Shown: positions 34,155 to 46,479 of the stretch, one piece after another
Layout of the letters: each line of letters starts with the position of its first letter
Position numbering within the stretch: position 1 is the first letter of the stretch
DNA from: Leptodactylus fallax
Lineage: Eukaryota; Chordata; Amphibia; Anura; Leptodactylidae
NCBI GenBank assembly: GCA_947044405.1
Contig: CAMRHE010000133.1
Coordinates: forward strand, 4,357,001 to 4,421,000
Length of the DNA stretch: 64,000 nt
Reading direction: 5' to 3'
Notes under the pieces: model-generated
Database searches by the model: none
Told to the model about the DNA's origin: nothing
The model's input: the letters and a program-made list of their open reading frames with translations, nothing else
Translations under genes and position numbers: made by a program

Positions 34155-34878
34155 CAGTGGCGTAACTAGCAATGGCTGGGCCCCAAGGCAAACATTTGAC
34201 ATGGGACCCCCCCCAGCAACCGCCCTCCCCCCGCACAAACTGAATTCCTAAACACACTATTATGCCCCATAGTGGCCCCTGCACACACTATTAGGCCCCA
34301 TAGTGGCCCTTGCACACAGTATTCTGTCCCGTAGTGGCCCCTGCACACAGTATCATAGTGGCCCCTTCATATAGTATTATGCGCACTTCCCGCTATCTCT
34401 TCAATGTTGGACCAGATGTCACGTGAGCCAGGCATGCATCGCGACGCATAATGACGTCGGACTGGCCCACCGACGTCTGGGACGTCACCAAGGAGGCCTG
34501 AAGCCTGCTGGAGCGCAGGAGAGGTAAGTAACAGTGTTTTTTATGTTCCCTCAACTCCTCGGGGTCTCCGATCATTATACTCTAGAGTCTGAAAAGACCC
34601 CAGAGTATAATGATAGCAGTATTTGTGGGGTTCATGGCCCACGGCCTTACTTACTGATCCCCACTCCTGCTCACAGCCGCCTCCGCAGAAGGTGAAGCGC
34701 AGACGGCCGTGAGCAGGAGCAGGGATCAATAAGTAAATAGGGCCCATTACTTGCTGGTGTTACACCAGCAGGTAACGACTTATTAAAAAAAAAAAAACAT
34801 CAGGGGCCTGCCGGGACCCCTAATGTCCCGGGCCCTGTGGCAGCCACTACCACTGCTACCCCGGTATTTACGCCACTG
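34155..34878 (+). mobile_element. hAT-type element, copy A
   Basis: The terminal repeats CAGTGGCGTAACTAGC (left) and TATTTACGCCACTG (right) are flanked by a perfect 8-bp target duplication ACTGGACT (34147-34154 and 34879-34886). An 8-bp duplication and CAG...CTG ends indicate the hAT superfamily. The interior carries only about four of the 31-bp units (34255-34380) and a palindromic ACTCTAGAGTCT/AGACCCCAGAGT module at 34575-34612. No transposase. It sits inside the Helitron and so inserted after it. Confidence 0.85.
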
Positions 34879-34937
34879 ACTGGACTGCCATACTGGATTT
34901 CAGCATTCTTATAAATTGAAACATTTTTAAACTACTC

Positions 34938-35135
34938 ATGCCGCCTGCAGCAAAACGCATGGCTACTGCTCGAGCTAATGAAAACTCTCAGCAGACCCAA
35001 GCTCGTCTCCAATCTGATAAGGTATGTTACAGACAACAGCAAGCTGCTGAAACTCCCCAGCAGACCCAAGCCCATCTCCAACCTGACAAAGCATTGTCAG
35101 CCACATGCACACAGCTGCACTCCATGTTTCCATAA
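34938..35135 (+). pseudogene. Helitron protein N-terminal fragment
   Basis: A 65-codon frame begins with MPPAAKRMATARANENS and contains two related units: QQTQARLQSDK and, after RQQQAAETP, QQTQAHLQPDK. Repeated R-A-A-E-T-P-Q-Q-x-Q-A-R-L-Q units are typical of the extreme N-terminus of animal Helitron Rep/helicase proteins (established knowledge). The reading frame ends soon after, and no Rep or helicase motifs follow, so this is a vestige. It supports the Helitron call and its plus orientation. Confidence 0.6.
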
Positions 35136-35634
35136 CAACCCAGCCATTTTTCTTCACTGCTGTGGGTCAGCTTTAAAGGGGCAGGGCGCTGTGGATGACA
35201 CTGTTACACAAGGTCACATACACACAGCTTTACTCCAGGTTTTCCATAACAACCGATCGCAGGTCTTTCATTGATATCCAAACTGAGATACACATGATCA
35301 CATGACGCTTATGGACCAATGGAAAATTGCAGGTTCTTCAGTCTAGACATACACACAGCTTTACACCAGGTTTCCATAGCAACCAAACTATTTATGACCT
35401 GTATGAGTCAATATCAGTTCACAGGTCCTTAAATATTCAGTCATATGACGTGCATCAGCCAATATAAGTTCACATTTCATTTTCCAGGTTTCCATAGCAA
35501 CACAGCCATAAATAGACTATACTTATACTGGACTGCCATACTGGATGTCAATTGCAAAACTGGCCAATTCTTATGGGGGCACTACACAAACAAAAAATGA
35601 AATATACCCGTGCGAAGCCGGGTCCTTCTGCTAG

Positions 35635-35646
35635 CATATATATATA

Positions 35647-35692
<46 letters not shown>

Positions 35693-35725
35693 CTATCTAT
35701 CTATGTATCTATCTATATCTTATGG
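35635..35725. repeat. AT and ATCT microsatellite
   Basis: An (AT)n tract of about 50 bases, then ATCTATCTATCTATGTATC, immediately after the Helitron 3' end. AT-rich sequence is a usual Helitron target. Confidence 0.9.
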
Positions 35726-36149
35726 AAAATGTTAAACATATCAAAAAAATATGTTTAACCTAAAAATGTAATGTATAAAAATAGGCCATATTCTGGAGAC
35801 ACATTCCCTTAAAATGAGGTCCAGCAAATCCAAAATGTTGTGCTTATTTTTTTGTGATATCCTAATAACCCTTGAGAACTCCAAAATCCGCTGTATAGAC
35901 ATAGAAATTGCTGATAACATTCAGGTGACTCTAGGTGACTACTGCTTACTGTTTATACAATGAATTTAAAGGGAATCCCCAATACTCCATTCCACAAAGT
36001 GACATAACTTTATGTGTCAAGATTTTGAGTAATTTCCATATCCTGACGTCCAGTTATGTCACATAGGTGGCATGGGCTCAATAGTTGTTACCTACAGCTG
36101 TCACCCTTCTGCATCAGCCAGAACTGCAGATATCTCTGAATCCAGTCAG
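35726..36149. other. No gene recognised
   Basis: AT-rich unique sequence without exon or transposon signatures. Confidence 0.4.
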
Positions 36150-36508
36150 TTAAAGGGGCTTTCTAGGAGAACCTTTTTTATATATTAGGCCGGAGAAGAT
36201 GACATTTTAAAAAAAAAAAAAATCCATACGTACCTGTCCCTGGTGCTCCGGTGTCTCCCAGCACAGTCCGGTCCTGCTGCTCCAGTGTTTTCTTGTGGCA
36301 GAATCCCCCGCCGTACGGGACCGCTGAGGCCAATCAGTAAAGGACACAGGATGACACAGGGGACTTCCGCCGGAAGTAAACAGCGGAGCAAGAGGACCGG
36401 ACCTCTCTGGGAGACTCCAGAACACCGGGGCCAGGTGAGCATGGCTTTTTTAAAAAATGTTTTCCCCTTCCCCAGCATAATGTAAAAAATCCTGGACAAT
36501 TCCTTTAA
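36150..36508. mobile_element. T2-type MITE (359 bp)
   Basis: TTAA at 36150-36153 and 36505-36508. The ends are TTAAAGGGGCTTTCTAGGAG and, inverted, TTAAAGGAATTGTCCAGGAT. The interior is a long palindrome: GTGCTCCGGTGTCTCCCAG on the left pairs with CTGGGAGACTCCAGAACAC on the right. Confidence 0.75.
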
Positions 36509-37235
36509 GTGGTTAGATTCTGCGTAAGTAAAGGTCCATGGTCCATGGTCCAAAAGCACAGCCTGGGCCCCCTTTGCACCTTCTCCTCAGTACTGTCAGC
36601 TGCATCTCAAGTGCTATTTTTCGCATTAGAAGGTTCATTTTCATCTTTCTGACAGTGGAAGGCTGTGTATGATAAATCTTTTCATTCCAGTGCACCAGAG
36701 GGCAGGGGGAATAAATTTACAATGTACAGACTGCCAGCCATCAAAGGAGATCTTAAAGGAGTTTATTCAGCCTTAGTGGGGATGACCCGTGGGCCTCCAT
36801 TGCTCATGGGCCTGGTTACAGCAACAACTACCATGAATCCTATAGTTACGCCAGTAATGTTGTAGTTAATAGCATTGTATATAACATTGTATATATTATT
36901 TTATTAATATGGAAGCCTATCAGCAATGTACGCCACTGTATACATCTAAGGTATATACTAGGAAATACTCCCTACATTCACCCCTGATATAACCTGCACA
37001 GACAGGATGTATTCACAATGAGTGCTAGTGACTATGCTTCCTATGCACAGACATCTCGCAAAAAACATAGGGACTATGGGTATACAGTGACATACATAAG
37101 AACCTTCCATCAGGGACCGAGAATGCCCGATATATACGTCTAATAGAAGAATCAGATACGATGTGAACAGAGCCTAACATTGATTTACTCTGAGCACAGA
37201 TGTATTCAAGAAGTAATATACAGATGTGTCCCCCC
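36509..37235. other. No gene; small hAT-like remnant
   Basis: At about 36775-36860 GGGCCTCCATTGCTCATGGGCC and ATAGTTACGCCAGTAATG resemble one end of the hAT family described above. The rest is unassigned. Confidence 0.35.
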
Positions 37236-37631
37236 TTAAAGGGGGTTTCCAGCCCCTAATGCATGTTTCATACTGATGACTTATCAACAGGATCATCAGC
37301 GTGGGGGTCCGACACCCAGACCCTGCACAGATCAGCTGTTTTGGCGGCCTCCTGGTGATGGTGCAGTGGACGGGGAGCGCGTGCAGTGCGGCTCCTATTC
37401 GAATAATGGCAATTCTCCAGCACCTACGCTATACAGTGGACTTACATTCAAGTACTTGGAAGGGGACTGAAGCCAAGTCCACACGCTTTCTGTCCACTGC
37501 GCACTTTCTGATATCTGGAAGCTGCCAGAATATCTGATCTATGCGGGGTCTGGTGTTGGACCACCACAGATCAGATACCAATGATAGAACCAATAGATCA
37601 TCAGTATGAAACATGATAGAAAACCCCTTAA
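37236..37631. mobile_element. T2-type MITE (396 bp)
   Basis: TTAA at 37236-37239 and 37628-37631. The ends are TTAAAGGGGGTTTCCAGCCCC and, inverted, TTAAGGGGTTTTCTATCATG. Matching inner arms include GTTTCATACTGATGA and CCAGACCCTGCACAGATCAG / CCAGACCCCGCATAGATCAG. Confidence 0.8.
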
Positions 37632-38689
37632 AATGAGCTCAAATTTGGTTAGGGAATCCAATTTCCTATGAAACCAACTCAATCTAGTATCATGACATAT
37701 TAGCAAAACTCTTGCAATCTCCAATACAACCACTAGGTGGCCACACCCAGACACAATATCACCAAACAATATTATCTTGAAAACCTAGTCATCTCATGGC
37801 ATATATATCCGACTAACCCAGAGGAAAGATGAGGAAGGACATCTGTATGACACAAAGAGTATCTAAGCATGTAGAAAACAGATCTAGAGAGGTGCTGTAT
37901 ACTGAAAATGGCAGCAGTCTGAACATCTCTGACCAAAATACACTCAATGTAAATAATAAAGAGGTGTCACATCTACAACAATTTCACTCTTTAGAAAAAC
38001 TTTCCACTTTGCACTCCAGGTCTATACTATAGCTTTTTGGAGAACAAAATGGCGTCCAGATGCCAAAAAACTGTGCCAATTTTTATAATGGTTCCTTTTA
38101 ACTCAGTATCTGTAGGAAAAAAATCTCTCTCTGTACTATGTAAAACTAGAAAGTCTTTCCTCCGTTCGATCGACCGTCTGCCAAATGACACTTTTATAAA
38201 TCTCGGGAACGACGTATGAAATTTCTTCACGGATTACAATATTCACTGAATAAACCCATTCTCCTTATTTGACTTGGCTCTTCCTTGACTTGTGTCTCGG
38301 CAGATGTAATAAAGTTTATTTTTCTCCGCTTCTCTGTCATTCAGTGCCACACCGCTCCTGGCTAAGGATTTTCTGTATATTATAGATTTCTGTATTTTAT
38401 CCTTATCCCCATTGTCCTTGTCAATGAGCTTAGCTAGATGTCCTGTCGCAACGTACGAATACAATCATGTCTGTATAAAGTACAGATATGATGACAACTC
38501 CCGGCTACAGGGTCTTGTCAATGTATTCCTCGCCTGAGCTGTACACCGCTTCCTCGTCTTTACTGCAGGGGGGGCTACAGTCACAAGGAACTGGGTAGTC
38601 TAGGTGGGGTGGAGCGGTTTTCAGGGTTGGAGCTGAAATCCCCAGATTTTATTAAAGCAAATCTTGATAACTATGTGGACTATAACACA
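37632..38689. other. No gene recognised
   Basis: Unique-looking sequence. The segment 38030-38500 has balanced composition and short open frames on both strands, but no similarity I recognise and no clear exon boundaries. Confidence 0.35.
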
Positions 38690-39730
38690 AGACTTCTCAA
38701 TATGCAGCCGGTCACACGCCATTGTCATCAAGGCCAAGGTCCATGTACTGAGCCCTGAAGGAGGACTGAGAACACCCTGGTAATTGTGACATACGTACAC
38801 AACTAGAGCCACGACCAAAATAGACACCTTCCAGAAGTATGGCATACAAAGCTGGCCTTCTCCCCTTTGCCAGGCCAAGACTTTTTTAAGGGAAAGGCCA
38901 CTGCCTACACAAAGTTGCATGTCACACAACCAGGCATTGTCTAAAGATCCACTTCAGCACAACACTCTTCTTAGAACCTACACAGAAAGGTTATGTGAAC
39001 CTAAAGGTCCTGCTACATGTACTACAATGCAGCCTTCTCAACATGGGGTCCATAACACACCACTCTTAAGGTCATACAACTCTCAGGACCAGAGTCCTTG
39101 TCCCGAGAACACCCTTTTATTAATTAAGCTCTGCACATTGGGAACACCCTGACATCCATGCCATACCTACATAAAGACCTACAAGAATTCTTTAAGGGGA
39201 AAGCTGTTGCCTTCATTTATTTGCATATCACACAATCAGGCATTTTCTGTAGCACAACACTCTTTTTGTCTTAAGGACCTGCACAGAAAGTTTATATGAA
39301 CCCAAAGGGCCTGCTGCATGTACTACGATGCAGCCTACTCAACCTGAGATATACCACTCTTAAGACTAGAGTCCTTGTCCCAAGACTCAAATACTCAGAG
39401 CAATACCCTTTTATTATTTAAGCTCTGCCCAGTGGGAACACTCTGACCACCATCCCACACCATACATGCTCAACTACTGCCAAAGCCAAAATAGCTTCCA
39501 TAAGCATGGCAGACGGGGTTGGTTTTCTCCCTTCTGCCAGTCTAGAGGGACCAACACAAATTCTTTAAGGGGAAGGCCACTACCTACACAAAGTTACATA
39601 TCACACAATCAGGCACTATCTGTGTTCCAGTTCAGCACAACAATCTTCCTGTCTTGAGGACCTGCACTGGAAATTCATGTGATCCCAAAGGTCCTGCTAC
39701 ATGTGCTAGATAGCAGCAACAGTAAGAAAT
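38690..39730. repeat. Degenerate tandem triplication, unit about 300-370 bp
   Basis: Three clear copies of the same string of motifs occur in order. CACACAACCAGGCATTGTCT (38934), CACACAATCAGGCATTTTCT (39231) and CACACAATCAGGCACTATCT (39603) are each followed by TTCAGCACAACA, GGACCTGCAC or a variant, and GGTCCTGCTACATGTACTA. A partial earlier copy (AGTCCTTG-like and GGGAACACCCTGG-like motifs) begins near 38700. Divergence between copies is substantial. Confidence 0.75.
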
Positions 39731-40324
39731 TAATTTGGCCACTAGATCTAGACATATAGGTCATAGCAATCCTTTTCACCACATGGAACCCATGACAACC
39801 CATCCTAAGGGACTACTCCACCACCTTACATACAAAAAAGAAGGAGTTCCCGTTTCTGGTGCCAGTCAGCCCATGCAATGCTGACCACCATGGTCCTAAC
39901 AAAGGTCCAGAGGGTTGTTAAGTATTAGTGCCTGCTAGGGCATAGTTTTGGTATAAAATAACAGTCACTGCATTCTGGGGTTTCTCAATAATTTGAGAGT
40001 ATTGCTTTATGGGGTTATACAATTTTAAAGCGCACCTAGTACAGTGTGTGTACATGGCAAACAGGATTGCTTCTGATAATAATATGACATATTTTGCATT
40101 GTTTAGCACTTTTCCCTCTGCAGACTCTATATATAGTTTGCAGTTCTCCCTGAGCTTGTGGGTCAAGACATACATTGTACACAGTAAGTAGAGGATAATT
40201 TGTCCCATAATAGCCCTAGGACCATGCAGGACCTATATAAAGAAGCACTGACCTGATGTGAGTAAAGCACTTTGGTTGTGATAGAAAGCTCCTATTTAGC
40301 TCCAGTATGACACTAAACCTGAGT
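39731..40324. other. No gene recognised
   Basis: Unique-looking sequence with no supported exon or element. Confidence 0.4.
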
Positions 40325-41345
40325 TTCTGCTGCCCTCTCTGCTCACTCCTCCACCTCCCCTCTCCAAATATTTCTATAGTCATGCGACCATAAGTCTGTC
40401 TTGAGGTGTAGCAGAAGTTTCAGTGTGAAAGTCAGTTTACCTGAGAGAGGGGGAGCAGGAAAAAGCCTGGTAAATGGAGAAAGAAGCATTTTTCTCTGAT
40501 AATATACATTACAAAATTTCTTATATCCACTTGTACCTTTCATTTCTGAAACGTTTGTTGTAAAGCTTGTGACCATTTAAGAATCCTTTTTTACATTGTG
40601 AGACCCTTTCCAAGAAGCTAGATGCTTAGATGTCTTTAACCCATATGCTCCACCTTCAACCCGGAAAAAAACCTATATTAGATAAATATGCCATACTTAG
40701 TATGTAACCCTGGAGACACATAGGCCTGCATAGGAGCTGTATACATAAATGGTAGGATATGTTTAAAGATTGCTTTCCGTATAGCTTCATTTTAGATGCA
40801 TTAGAGTGATACAAATATTGTTGAAAAGTAAACAGACCTCCACTTATAGAATAACTTTCCATAAATGAATAGTATAGGTGAATGTAAGAAACATTGGAAT
40901 ATATCTTATTAAGAAATTCTGTTTCCTTTTCCACATATTAAGCTTTTCTCCTCCTCCTTATCTCCACTCAGACTGTTTATCTCTATAACATCCCTACTGT
41001 TGTTAGCTTCAGACACAGAAGTCTATGGAGAAGGGAGGGGGGAAGGAGGAGGCTGTAAATAGATTTATTGTCTCATTTGTTGCAGATGGAGAGTCCTATC
41101 TTTAAGATACGGCAGTGTCAGAAGAGCTCTCTCACACTCACTCTGTAGAAGCTATATGAATGTCTTTCCTAGCAGTCTCCTCCTCCCCTCTCCATAGACT
41201 TCTATGTAAAAAGAATCTCAGCCTGATAAGTGGAAAAGGAAACAGATTTCTTTAATAAGATATATTACAAAGTTTCTTATATTCACACGTACTATTCATT
41301 AATGAAAAGTTATTTTGTAATTGAAGGTTCACTTTAAGAACATTC
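40325..41345. repeat. Palindromic interspersed repeats
   Basis: The segment 40840-41330 is an imperfect inverted repeat. ATAACTTTCCATAAATGAAT and GATATATCTTATTAAGAAAT-type sequence on the left pair with ATTCATTAATGAAAAGTTAT on the right. Around the centre ACAGAAGTCTATGGAGAAGG faces CCTCTCCATAGACTTCTATG. A half copy lies at 40345-40570. The right side ends GGTTCACTTTAA (to 41337), a T2-like terminus, but no matching left TTAA was identified. Confidence 0.6.
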
Positions 41346-43119
41346 TATATATAAATATAGAATAAAATCCACCTATTCTACACTTACAGATGGGAAGTAA
41401 CGGACAATATAGCAGCTCTCTGTTTCATAGCATGTGTCTGAAAGAAGTTATTTTTGTGCAAGAAAACTTTTCCCTATTAATACAGAAGCGAGGAGAATTA
41501 TGGGCTGTGATAGATTCATGCAAAACTCTGCTTTTCCGCTCCAGTCATTTTGTTATGTTCATATTTCTCTTTATAACATCAGAGGGAAACACAGCGGCTG
41601 CTGAGAGTTATATCTCCTCTGGAAATGGTTGTCTATTGACTGTCTGCTTGTTTTATGCCGAGCACTGATACTTGTGAAATGTAATTCAACAAAAAGGAGA
41701 AACTGAACTGTGGATGATGAGGAAATCACCGCTGCGGGAGAGGATTGGTGCCATCGCAGTAAAGTAAGACCTGCTGTGATGGACACAGTGGCTTCACTGG
41801 TTGTGATCTGCTCGTAACAAGCACATTAGATTTTCTTCTGCCAAACAGACCAATTTTGGTGGGGTTGACCAACTATCTGTGCTCCGGCAGTGATACCCCC
41901 AGTGCACCAAACAGCTCATTTGCATATAGCATATAAGTGGTCTAGAAGAGATTATGGCGGTAGACTCTCTTCAATGACATTCTAAATTGGCAAGGGATAA
42001 ACCATACTTTAGGTGGCTCCTGAACAATGGTGAGACCTCCCAGACTCTCGGGTGCAAAAACATCCCAGACCCAGCAGGGCAGTCTTGGCCGTCCTGGCCA
42101 ATATGCCCAATTTCTACATATTTCTGCCCTCAGGACACAGACTTGAATACAATGGTGGAGCAGAGGATGGTCACCGCCCTTCTCCACCAGTCACCCTGTG
42201 ATCTCTGCTGTACGATTGATAAGACTAGAGGATCCCTTTAATATTTTCTACAATGTGCACTATAATGCAGGTTCTTAAAGGGACACACACATGATCGCTG
42301 ATTTCATCTCTTATATTACATATATATTGATGGGAGTCATTGTTCATTTATACCAGCAGTTGACCCCTGAGAAAGTATGTACCCCCCTCCCCTTTGATAT
42401 ATGGGTTTATACAGGCACCGCTTCTCAGTTTCAGCCACGTGGCTGGTAATGCACAAAGGTGGAAAAACATGACAAATGACAAGGCTGATCTAATGGGAAC
42501 CACATGTGCTGGAAGAGAAGTGGACAGAAAGTCCTGCAGGGGTGACAGAGATAAATGACATTGCATCGGTGTGATGGAAGGTTTATGGGGTCTGACGTGA
42601 CTCTACTGGGGATTAAAGGGACAATTCATAGGGTTATAAATGCATGTTATATTAATGCGCGTTTCCCCTTTAAGTAATAAAAAAACAGAGTTGTCTGTGT
42701 CTAGGAAAGCTGGGTTACAGCTAATATGGCAGTAATGACATGGTATATAAGCAGTGATGCACAGTAATCATAAAAGCCTTAAAGGGGTTCTTCCTGGTGT
42801 TCCATTCACTTCTATGGGGCTGTGAGCACATTACAGTCCCGGCAGCCCCATAGAAGTGAATGGAGCACCGGTCATGCAAGTGTATTGCCACTCCATTCAC
42901 AAGGAGGCCTTACTTTCAGTCCCCCGTCCTCCAGCGATCTGACCTTATACCCTAGTCCTGTGGACAAGGGGTAGGTGTCCATAACGGGTCAACCCTGTCA
43001 TGGTAAATAGACCTAGCTATGCAATAGCAACATATACCCGGATAACTAGGTAGATTTACACATCAGGGTTCTGGGAAAGCTAGGTGGAAAGCAAATGATA
43101 ATTCTTAACCCCTTAATGT
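41346..43119. other. No gene; T2 ends
   Basis: The segment 41380-41800 looks unique. At 42613-42673 TTAAAGGGACAATTC and GTTTCCCCTTTAA form a possible 61-bp T2 remnant. At 42779 TTAAAGGGGTTCTTCCTGG starts another, with a palindromic CATTCACTTCTATGGGGCTG / CAGCCCCATAGAAGTGAATG centre (42804-42862). No exon recognised. Confidence 0.45.
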
Positions 43120-44335
43120 AACAACCTTCAGGATGAGGCATAATTTTTTATTTTTTTTTTTCATCCAGGTCTTCTGAGAGCCATAACTTTTTTATTTTTC
43201 CATTGTTCGGCTTGATTTTGCCTAGACAAGTAGTATTTTTCAATGGAACCATATTGAAGTACATAAAATGCATTCAAAAACTTTTATTTTTTTAGGTGGG
43301 GGCAAAGGCCATATGGTATAAATAACTTTATTCTGTGGTTCGGTACAATTACAGCGATGTCTTATTCATTACATTTTACTACCTTTGGACAATAAAAAGA
43401 CTTTCATAAAAAATATATATATATATTTTGTTTTTGCATCGCTATATTCTAAGAGTCATAACTTTTTAATTTTTTTAATTGATGGTGCTGAGTAGGGGGG
43501 TCTATGTTTTGCAGGATAAGCTGTAGTTTTCCTCTGTACACTTTTGGGGTGCATTCAACTTCTTGTAAACTTTTTATTCCATTTTTTTGGGAGGCGAGAT
43601 GAACAAAATGATCAATTCTTGTGCTGTTTTTTATTTATTTTTCTTATGGTGTTCACTGTGCGGGTTTGATAACATGTTTTTAGCTTTTTAGTGTGAGTGT
43701 TTCGGATGTGGCGATACCAAATATGTGTTTATTATTTTATTTTTAATGTAATACAGCTATGTGTTAGGGAAAAAAATGTGATATGTTTGCAATTTCTTTT
43801 TACTTTTTTAAAATATTTTTATTATTTTATTAAATTTTTTTTATTATTTTTTTGGCTGGGGGGCATATTTCTATAGAGGACTTGAACCCGCAATCTCTTG
43901 CTCATTTGTACAATACCCTGAAAAACTTCTGCATTGCAGGGTATTATACATGTCAGGATTACGCTGACATTCAGTCTATTAGATCAAGCCTATGGCTTGG
44001 CCTAATAGGCTTCCGTACATGGCAGTGCCAAGGCCCCCAGCTGCATTGGCAGCCCCGTGGCATGCAGCGATTGTGCTGCCCTCCCATAAATCCCTTCCCT
44101 CTGTCTAACCACTTTACAGCGTGTAAAGAGTTAAATTGCCAGGGATCAGAGATATCCATTTTCAGCAGTTGTAACAGGAACTCGAATATTTGTGTCATCC
44201 GGGCTCCTGCTGGTGATCGTACACGATCACTATGATGAATATATACATCATTAAGCTTTAATTGCCCCTTGCTCATGTCGAATATATTCCACATATAGCA
44301 TAAGGGGTTAAATGAGTCCCTAGTACCCTTTCTCA
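43120..44335. repeat. Long frog interspersed repeat
   Basis: A T-rich part (ATAACTTTTTTATTTTTCC, then TCATAACTTTTTAATTTTTT) is followed by TTGAACCCGCAATCTCTTG and a hairpin around AAGCCTATGGCTTGG (43988-44002). Related pieces occur at 4060-4335, 24180-24440 and 45540-45800. The open frames crossing it (126-127 codons in both directions) are low-confidence and overlap each other. Class unknown; presumably a DNA transposon remnant. Confidence 0.55.
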
Positions 44336-45480
44336 GAATCCACAACGGCAAATTCTACTTCTTGAGGGCAAATCCACACATGGTAGAAATTTCCGCAACT
44401 GTCCTGTCCATCTGTATACCCTATTCAGATGAATGGAATTGATTTTCATTGGACTGAATATACCCTAGATCAGGGATACTCAACTACTTTTTGTTAAGGT
44501 CCAGTTGCCTTGGCTGGCCATCAGGTGAAGGTCCGCGAGGTGTTACTATCCCAGTGGACACTGCTATATGTTTTGCACTGTTTTACTTGCATATATGCAG
44601 TGATGTGCCACACTATATATAGTTTTGCAAGCTTCCAGGTGTTTTTACCCTTATGTTAGGGATGATCCACTCTGGATGGAGGTACACCCCTCCTTTTGGG
44701 AGAGCTTGGTCCAACCGAACCCATGGTTGGCTGGGGTAAAGGGAATGTGAATGACCTAATGGCAGTCCGTACCACTAGACAGTGTGGACGTGTAAGGAGA
44801 TCCCTACTGGTGAGAGCCATTGCTTGGGATTATTGCTGCAGCCCTGAGACAGGGAAGATTCTGCTATCAGCCAACAAAGAGGAGAGTTGGAGAAAGTGCC
44901 AATTTGGAGGAGAAGTTGAGGTGTCCTAGAGCCTCATAGATTGGACCTTACATCCCACAGATAGACAGGGTACCCTTGGGACATTCATTCAGCCCCCATA
45001 TAGAGGGAGAGGTGAGAGTACAGTCATACAGAATGGGTTTAGGTATGGGACTTAGACATCTTGATACTGGGCATCCCTTGCTGAGTAATCATTACCTGCC
45101 TTATAACAGTGGAACTCCCATTGCAATGCTGCCCCCATCTGGGAGCTACAACTGTTGCTTTTGCATTACTTCATTAAAGTTCCCTCTTATGTTCAATTGT
45201 AACTGTCGTCTCCTGAGTCATTCCTGCACTTGCCATCAATGGCCCTTTCAACCACTATCACCTGGCTTATTGATGCTAAGGACTACCATCAACTGGAAGC
45301 ACCCTAGGGGAACTACTACCACCATCAGATACCCTGCAGGCCCCCTCAGCACTGCACCAACTCAGGAGGTGGACTGGGGGGGAGTTGGATGAGTCTTCAT
45401 TGGCCACCGTTGACAACTACTACTTCTATCCTCCGGTTATCTACAACGGGTTGCGGCAGAGGTACTAAGTACATAACTTA
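44336..45480. other. Unassigned; possible LTR-like segment
   Basis: Around 44656-45420 a GC-richer stretch begins TGTTAGGGATGATCC. It contains ACTTCATTAAAGTTCCC (about 45169), as in LTR polyadenylation regions, and then ACTGTCGTCTCCTGAGTC. I could not find matching ends, a target duplication or a second copy, so the LTR idea is only a suggestion. Confidence 0.25.
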
Positions 45481-46479
45481 ATTTCGCTAAGGCCTCTTTT
45501 ACACGAATGATCAGGTTTATGGGCTACAAAAAAAAAAATAAAAAATCAGATGTTGTACAACTTAGTGTATTTTACGATTTTCATTTCTGTCCAATCTGTG
45601 TGCCGGCCATGCGTCATCTGCCTTGGTAGCAGGTACGGGTGATGTAGTGTATTATTTTTATCATCACATTCCTGGAGCCATAACCATCCATCAATATAGC
45701 TAATCAAGGGCTTGTTTTTTGCAAGATGGGTTCTATTTTTCAGTGGCATCATTGTGGGGTACATATAACCCGCTGATTAACTTTTATAAACTCTTTATTG
45801 GGAGGAATGGGAAAAAAAACTGCAATTCCACCAATTCAGCTCTGCTACATTTGTATGTATTGCAATTGTAAGACGTCAAGGGTGATATACTTAAGGGGAT
45901 TCAGAAGGAAAGTCCCCCTGAAACCTCTTGTGACTGGAGCTCCAGTGCACTTGCATGACCAGTGCTCCATTCACTGCTATGGGGCCAGGAATGTCATCTC
46001 CGGCAGCGCCCGCAGCCCCATAGGAGTGAATGGAGAGACGGCCACACTAGGGTATTGATGCTCTATTTAAATTCCCCTGATCCTCTCAAATAGGAAAAAC
46101 GACACAGAATTTGACATCTGAAATGGGTTAGCTGTAATCGATGTGTAGTGGGCGGAGCTTTTATTCAGGGGCGGGCTCTCTGACTTATGTGTACACCCCT
46201 GAGCTGCCACATCATTTACTTTATACCTCATGTTCTGGGCGAGTCGCTGTGTTTGCACAAGGTTCAGGATCCCTGGGCTGAAATAAATATTGAATTGCAT
46301 TTAATGCTATATCTTCATCTTCATCATCATCATTATCTTCATCAGTGGAGCCAGCGTGATGTTCATCGAGCAGAGGGCTGTAGAATAAAAGGCATAATAA
46401 AGATTGTTACATGCACTACAATAGTATGTATAAAACCACAAACCACCTTTAACCCCTTCTCTCCTGCCCCATTAGATGT
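45481..46479. other. No gene; repeat fragments
   Basis: The segment 45540-45800 contains GGGCTTGTTTTTTGCAAGAT and TTGTGGGGTACATATAACC, a common frog repeat. The segment 45890-46080 has inverted CATTCACTGCTATGGGGCC / GCCCCATAGGAGTGAATGG, as in the T2 element at 42779. No exon recognised. Confidence 0.4.

Larger units (their letters stand above)
33683..35634 (+). mobile_element. Helitron, non-autonomous, interrupted
   Basis: The 3' end has the Helitron signature: a short hairpin (ACCCG at 35606-35610 pairing with CGGGT at 35619-35623) about 8 bases before CTAG at 35631-35634. The 5' part has TATATATAA, ATGAGTTTCTGTCTGTCTG and CCAAATTTGGCACACATG, familiar from animal Helitrons. Two internal segments (about 33940-34160 and 35310-35550) are direct repeats sharing TCCATAGCAAC, TAAATATTCAGTCATAT and CAGCCAATATAAGTTCA. 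A hAT element has inserted in the first (34155-34878). Only a fragment of the Rep/helicase protein start remains. The 3'-flanking base is C and not the expected T, so the exact end is uncertain. Confidence 0.7.

Noticed and set aside
43870..43895. tRNA-like T-loop sequence (TTGAACCCGCAATC)
   Set aside because: No acceptor stem, D-arm or anticodon arm can be folded around it.
43852..44351. Opposed frames of 126-127 codons
   Set aside because: Located in the long frog interspersed repeat; no family similarity and no splice context.
44976..45392. Plus-strand frame of 138 codons
   Set aside because: No recognisable domain; within a possible LTR-like segment; residue composition unlike a structured protein.
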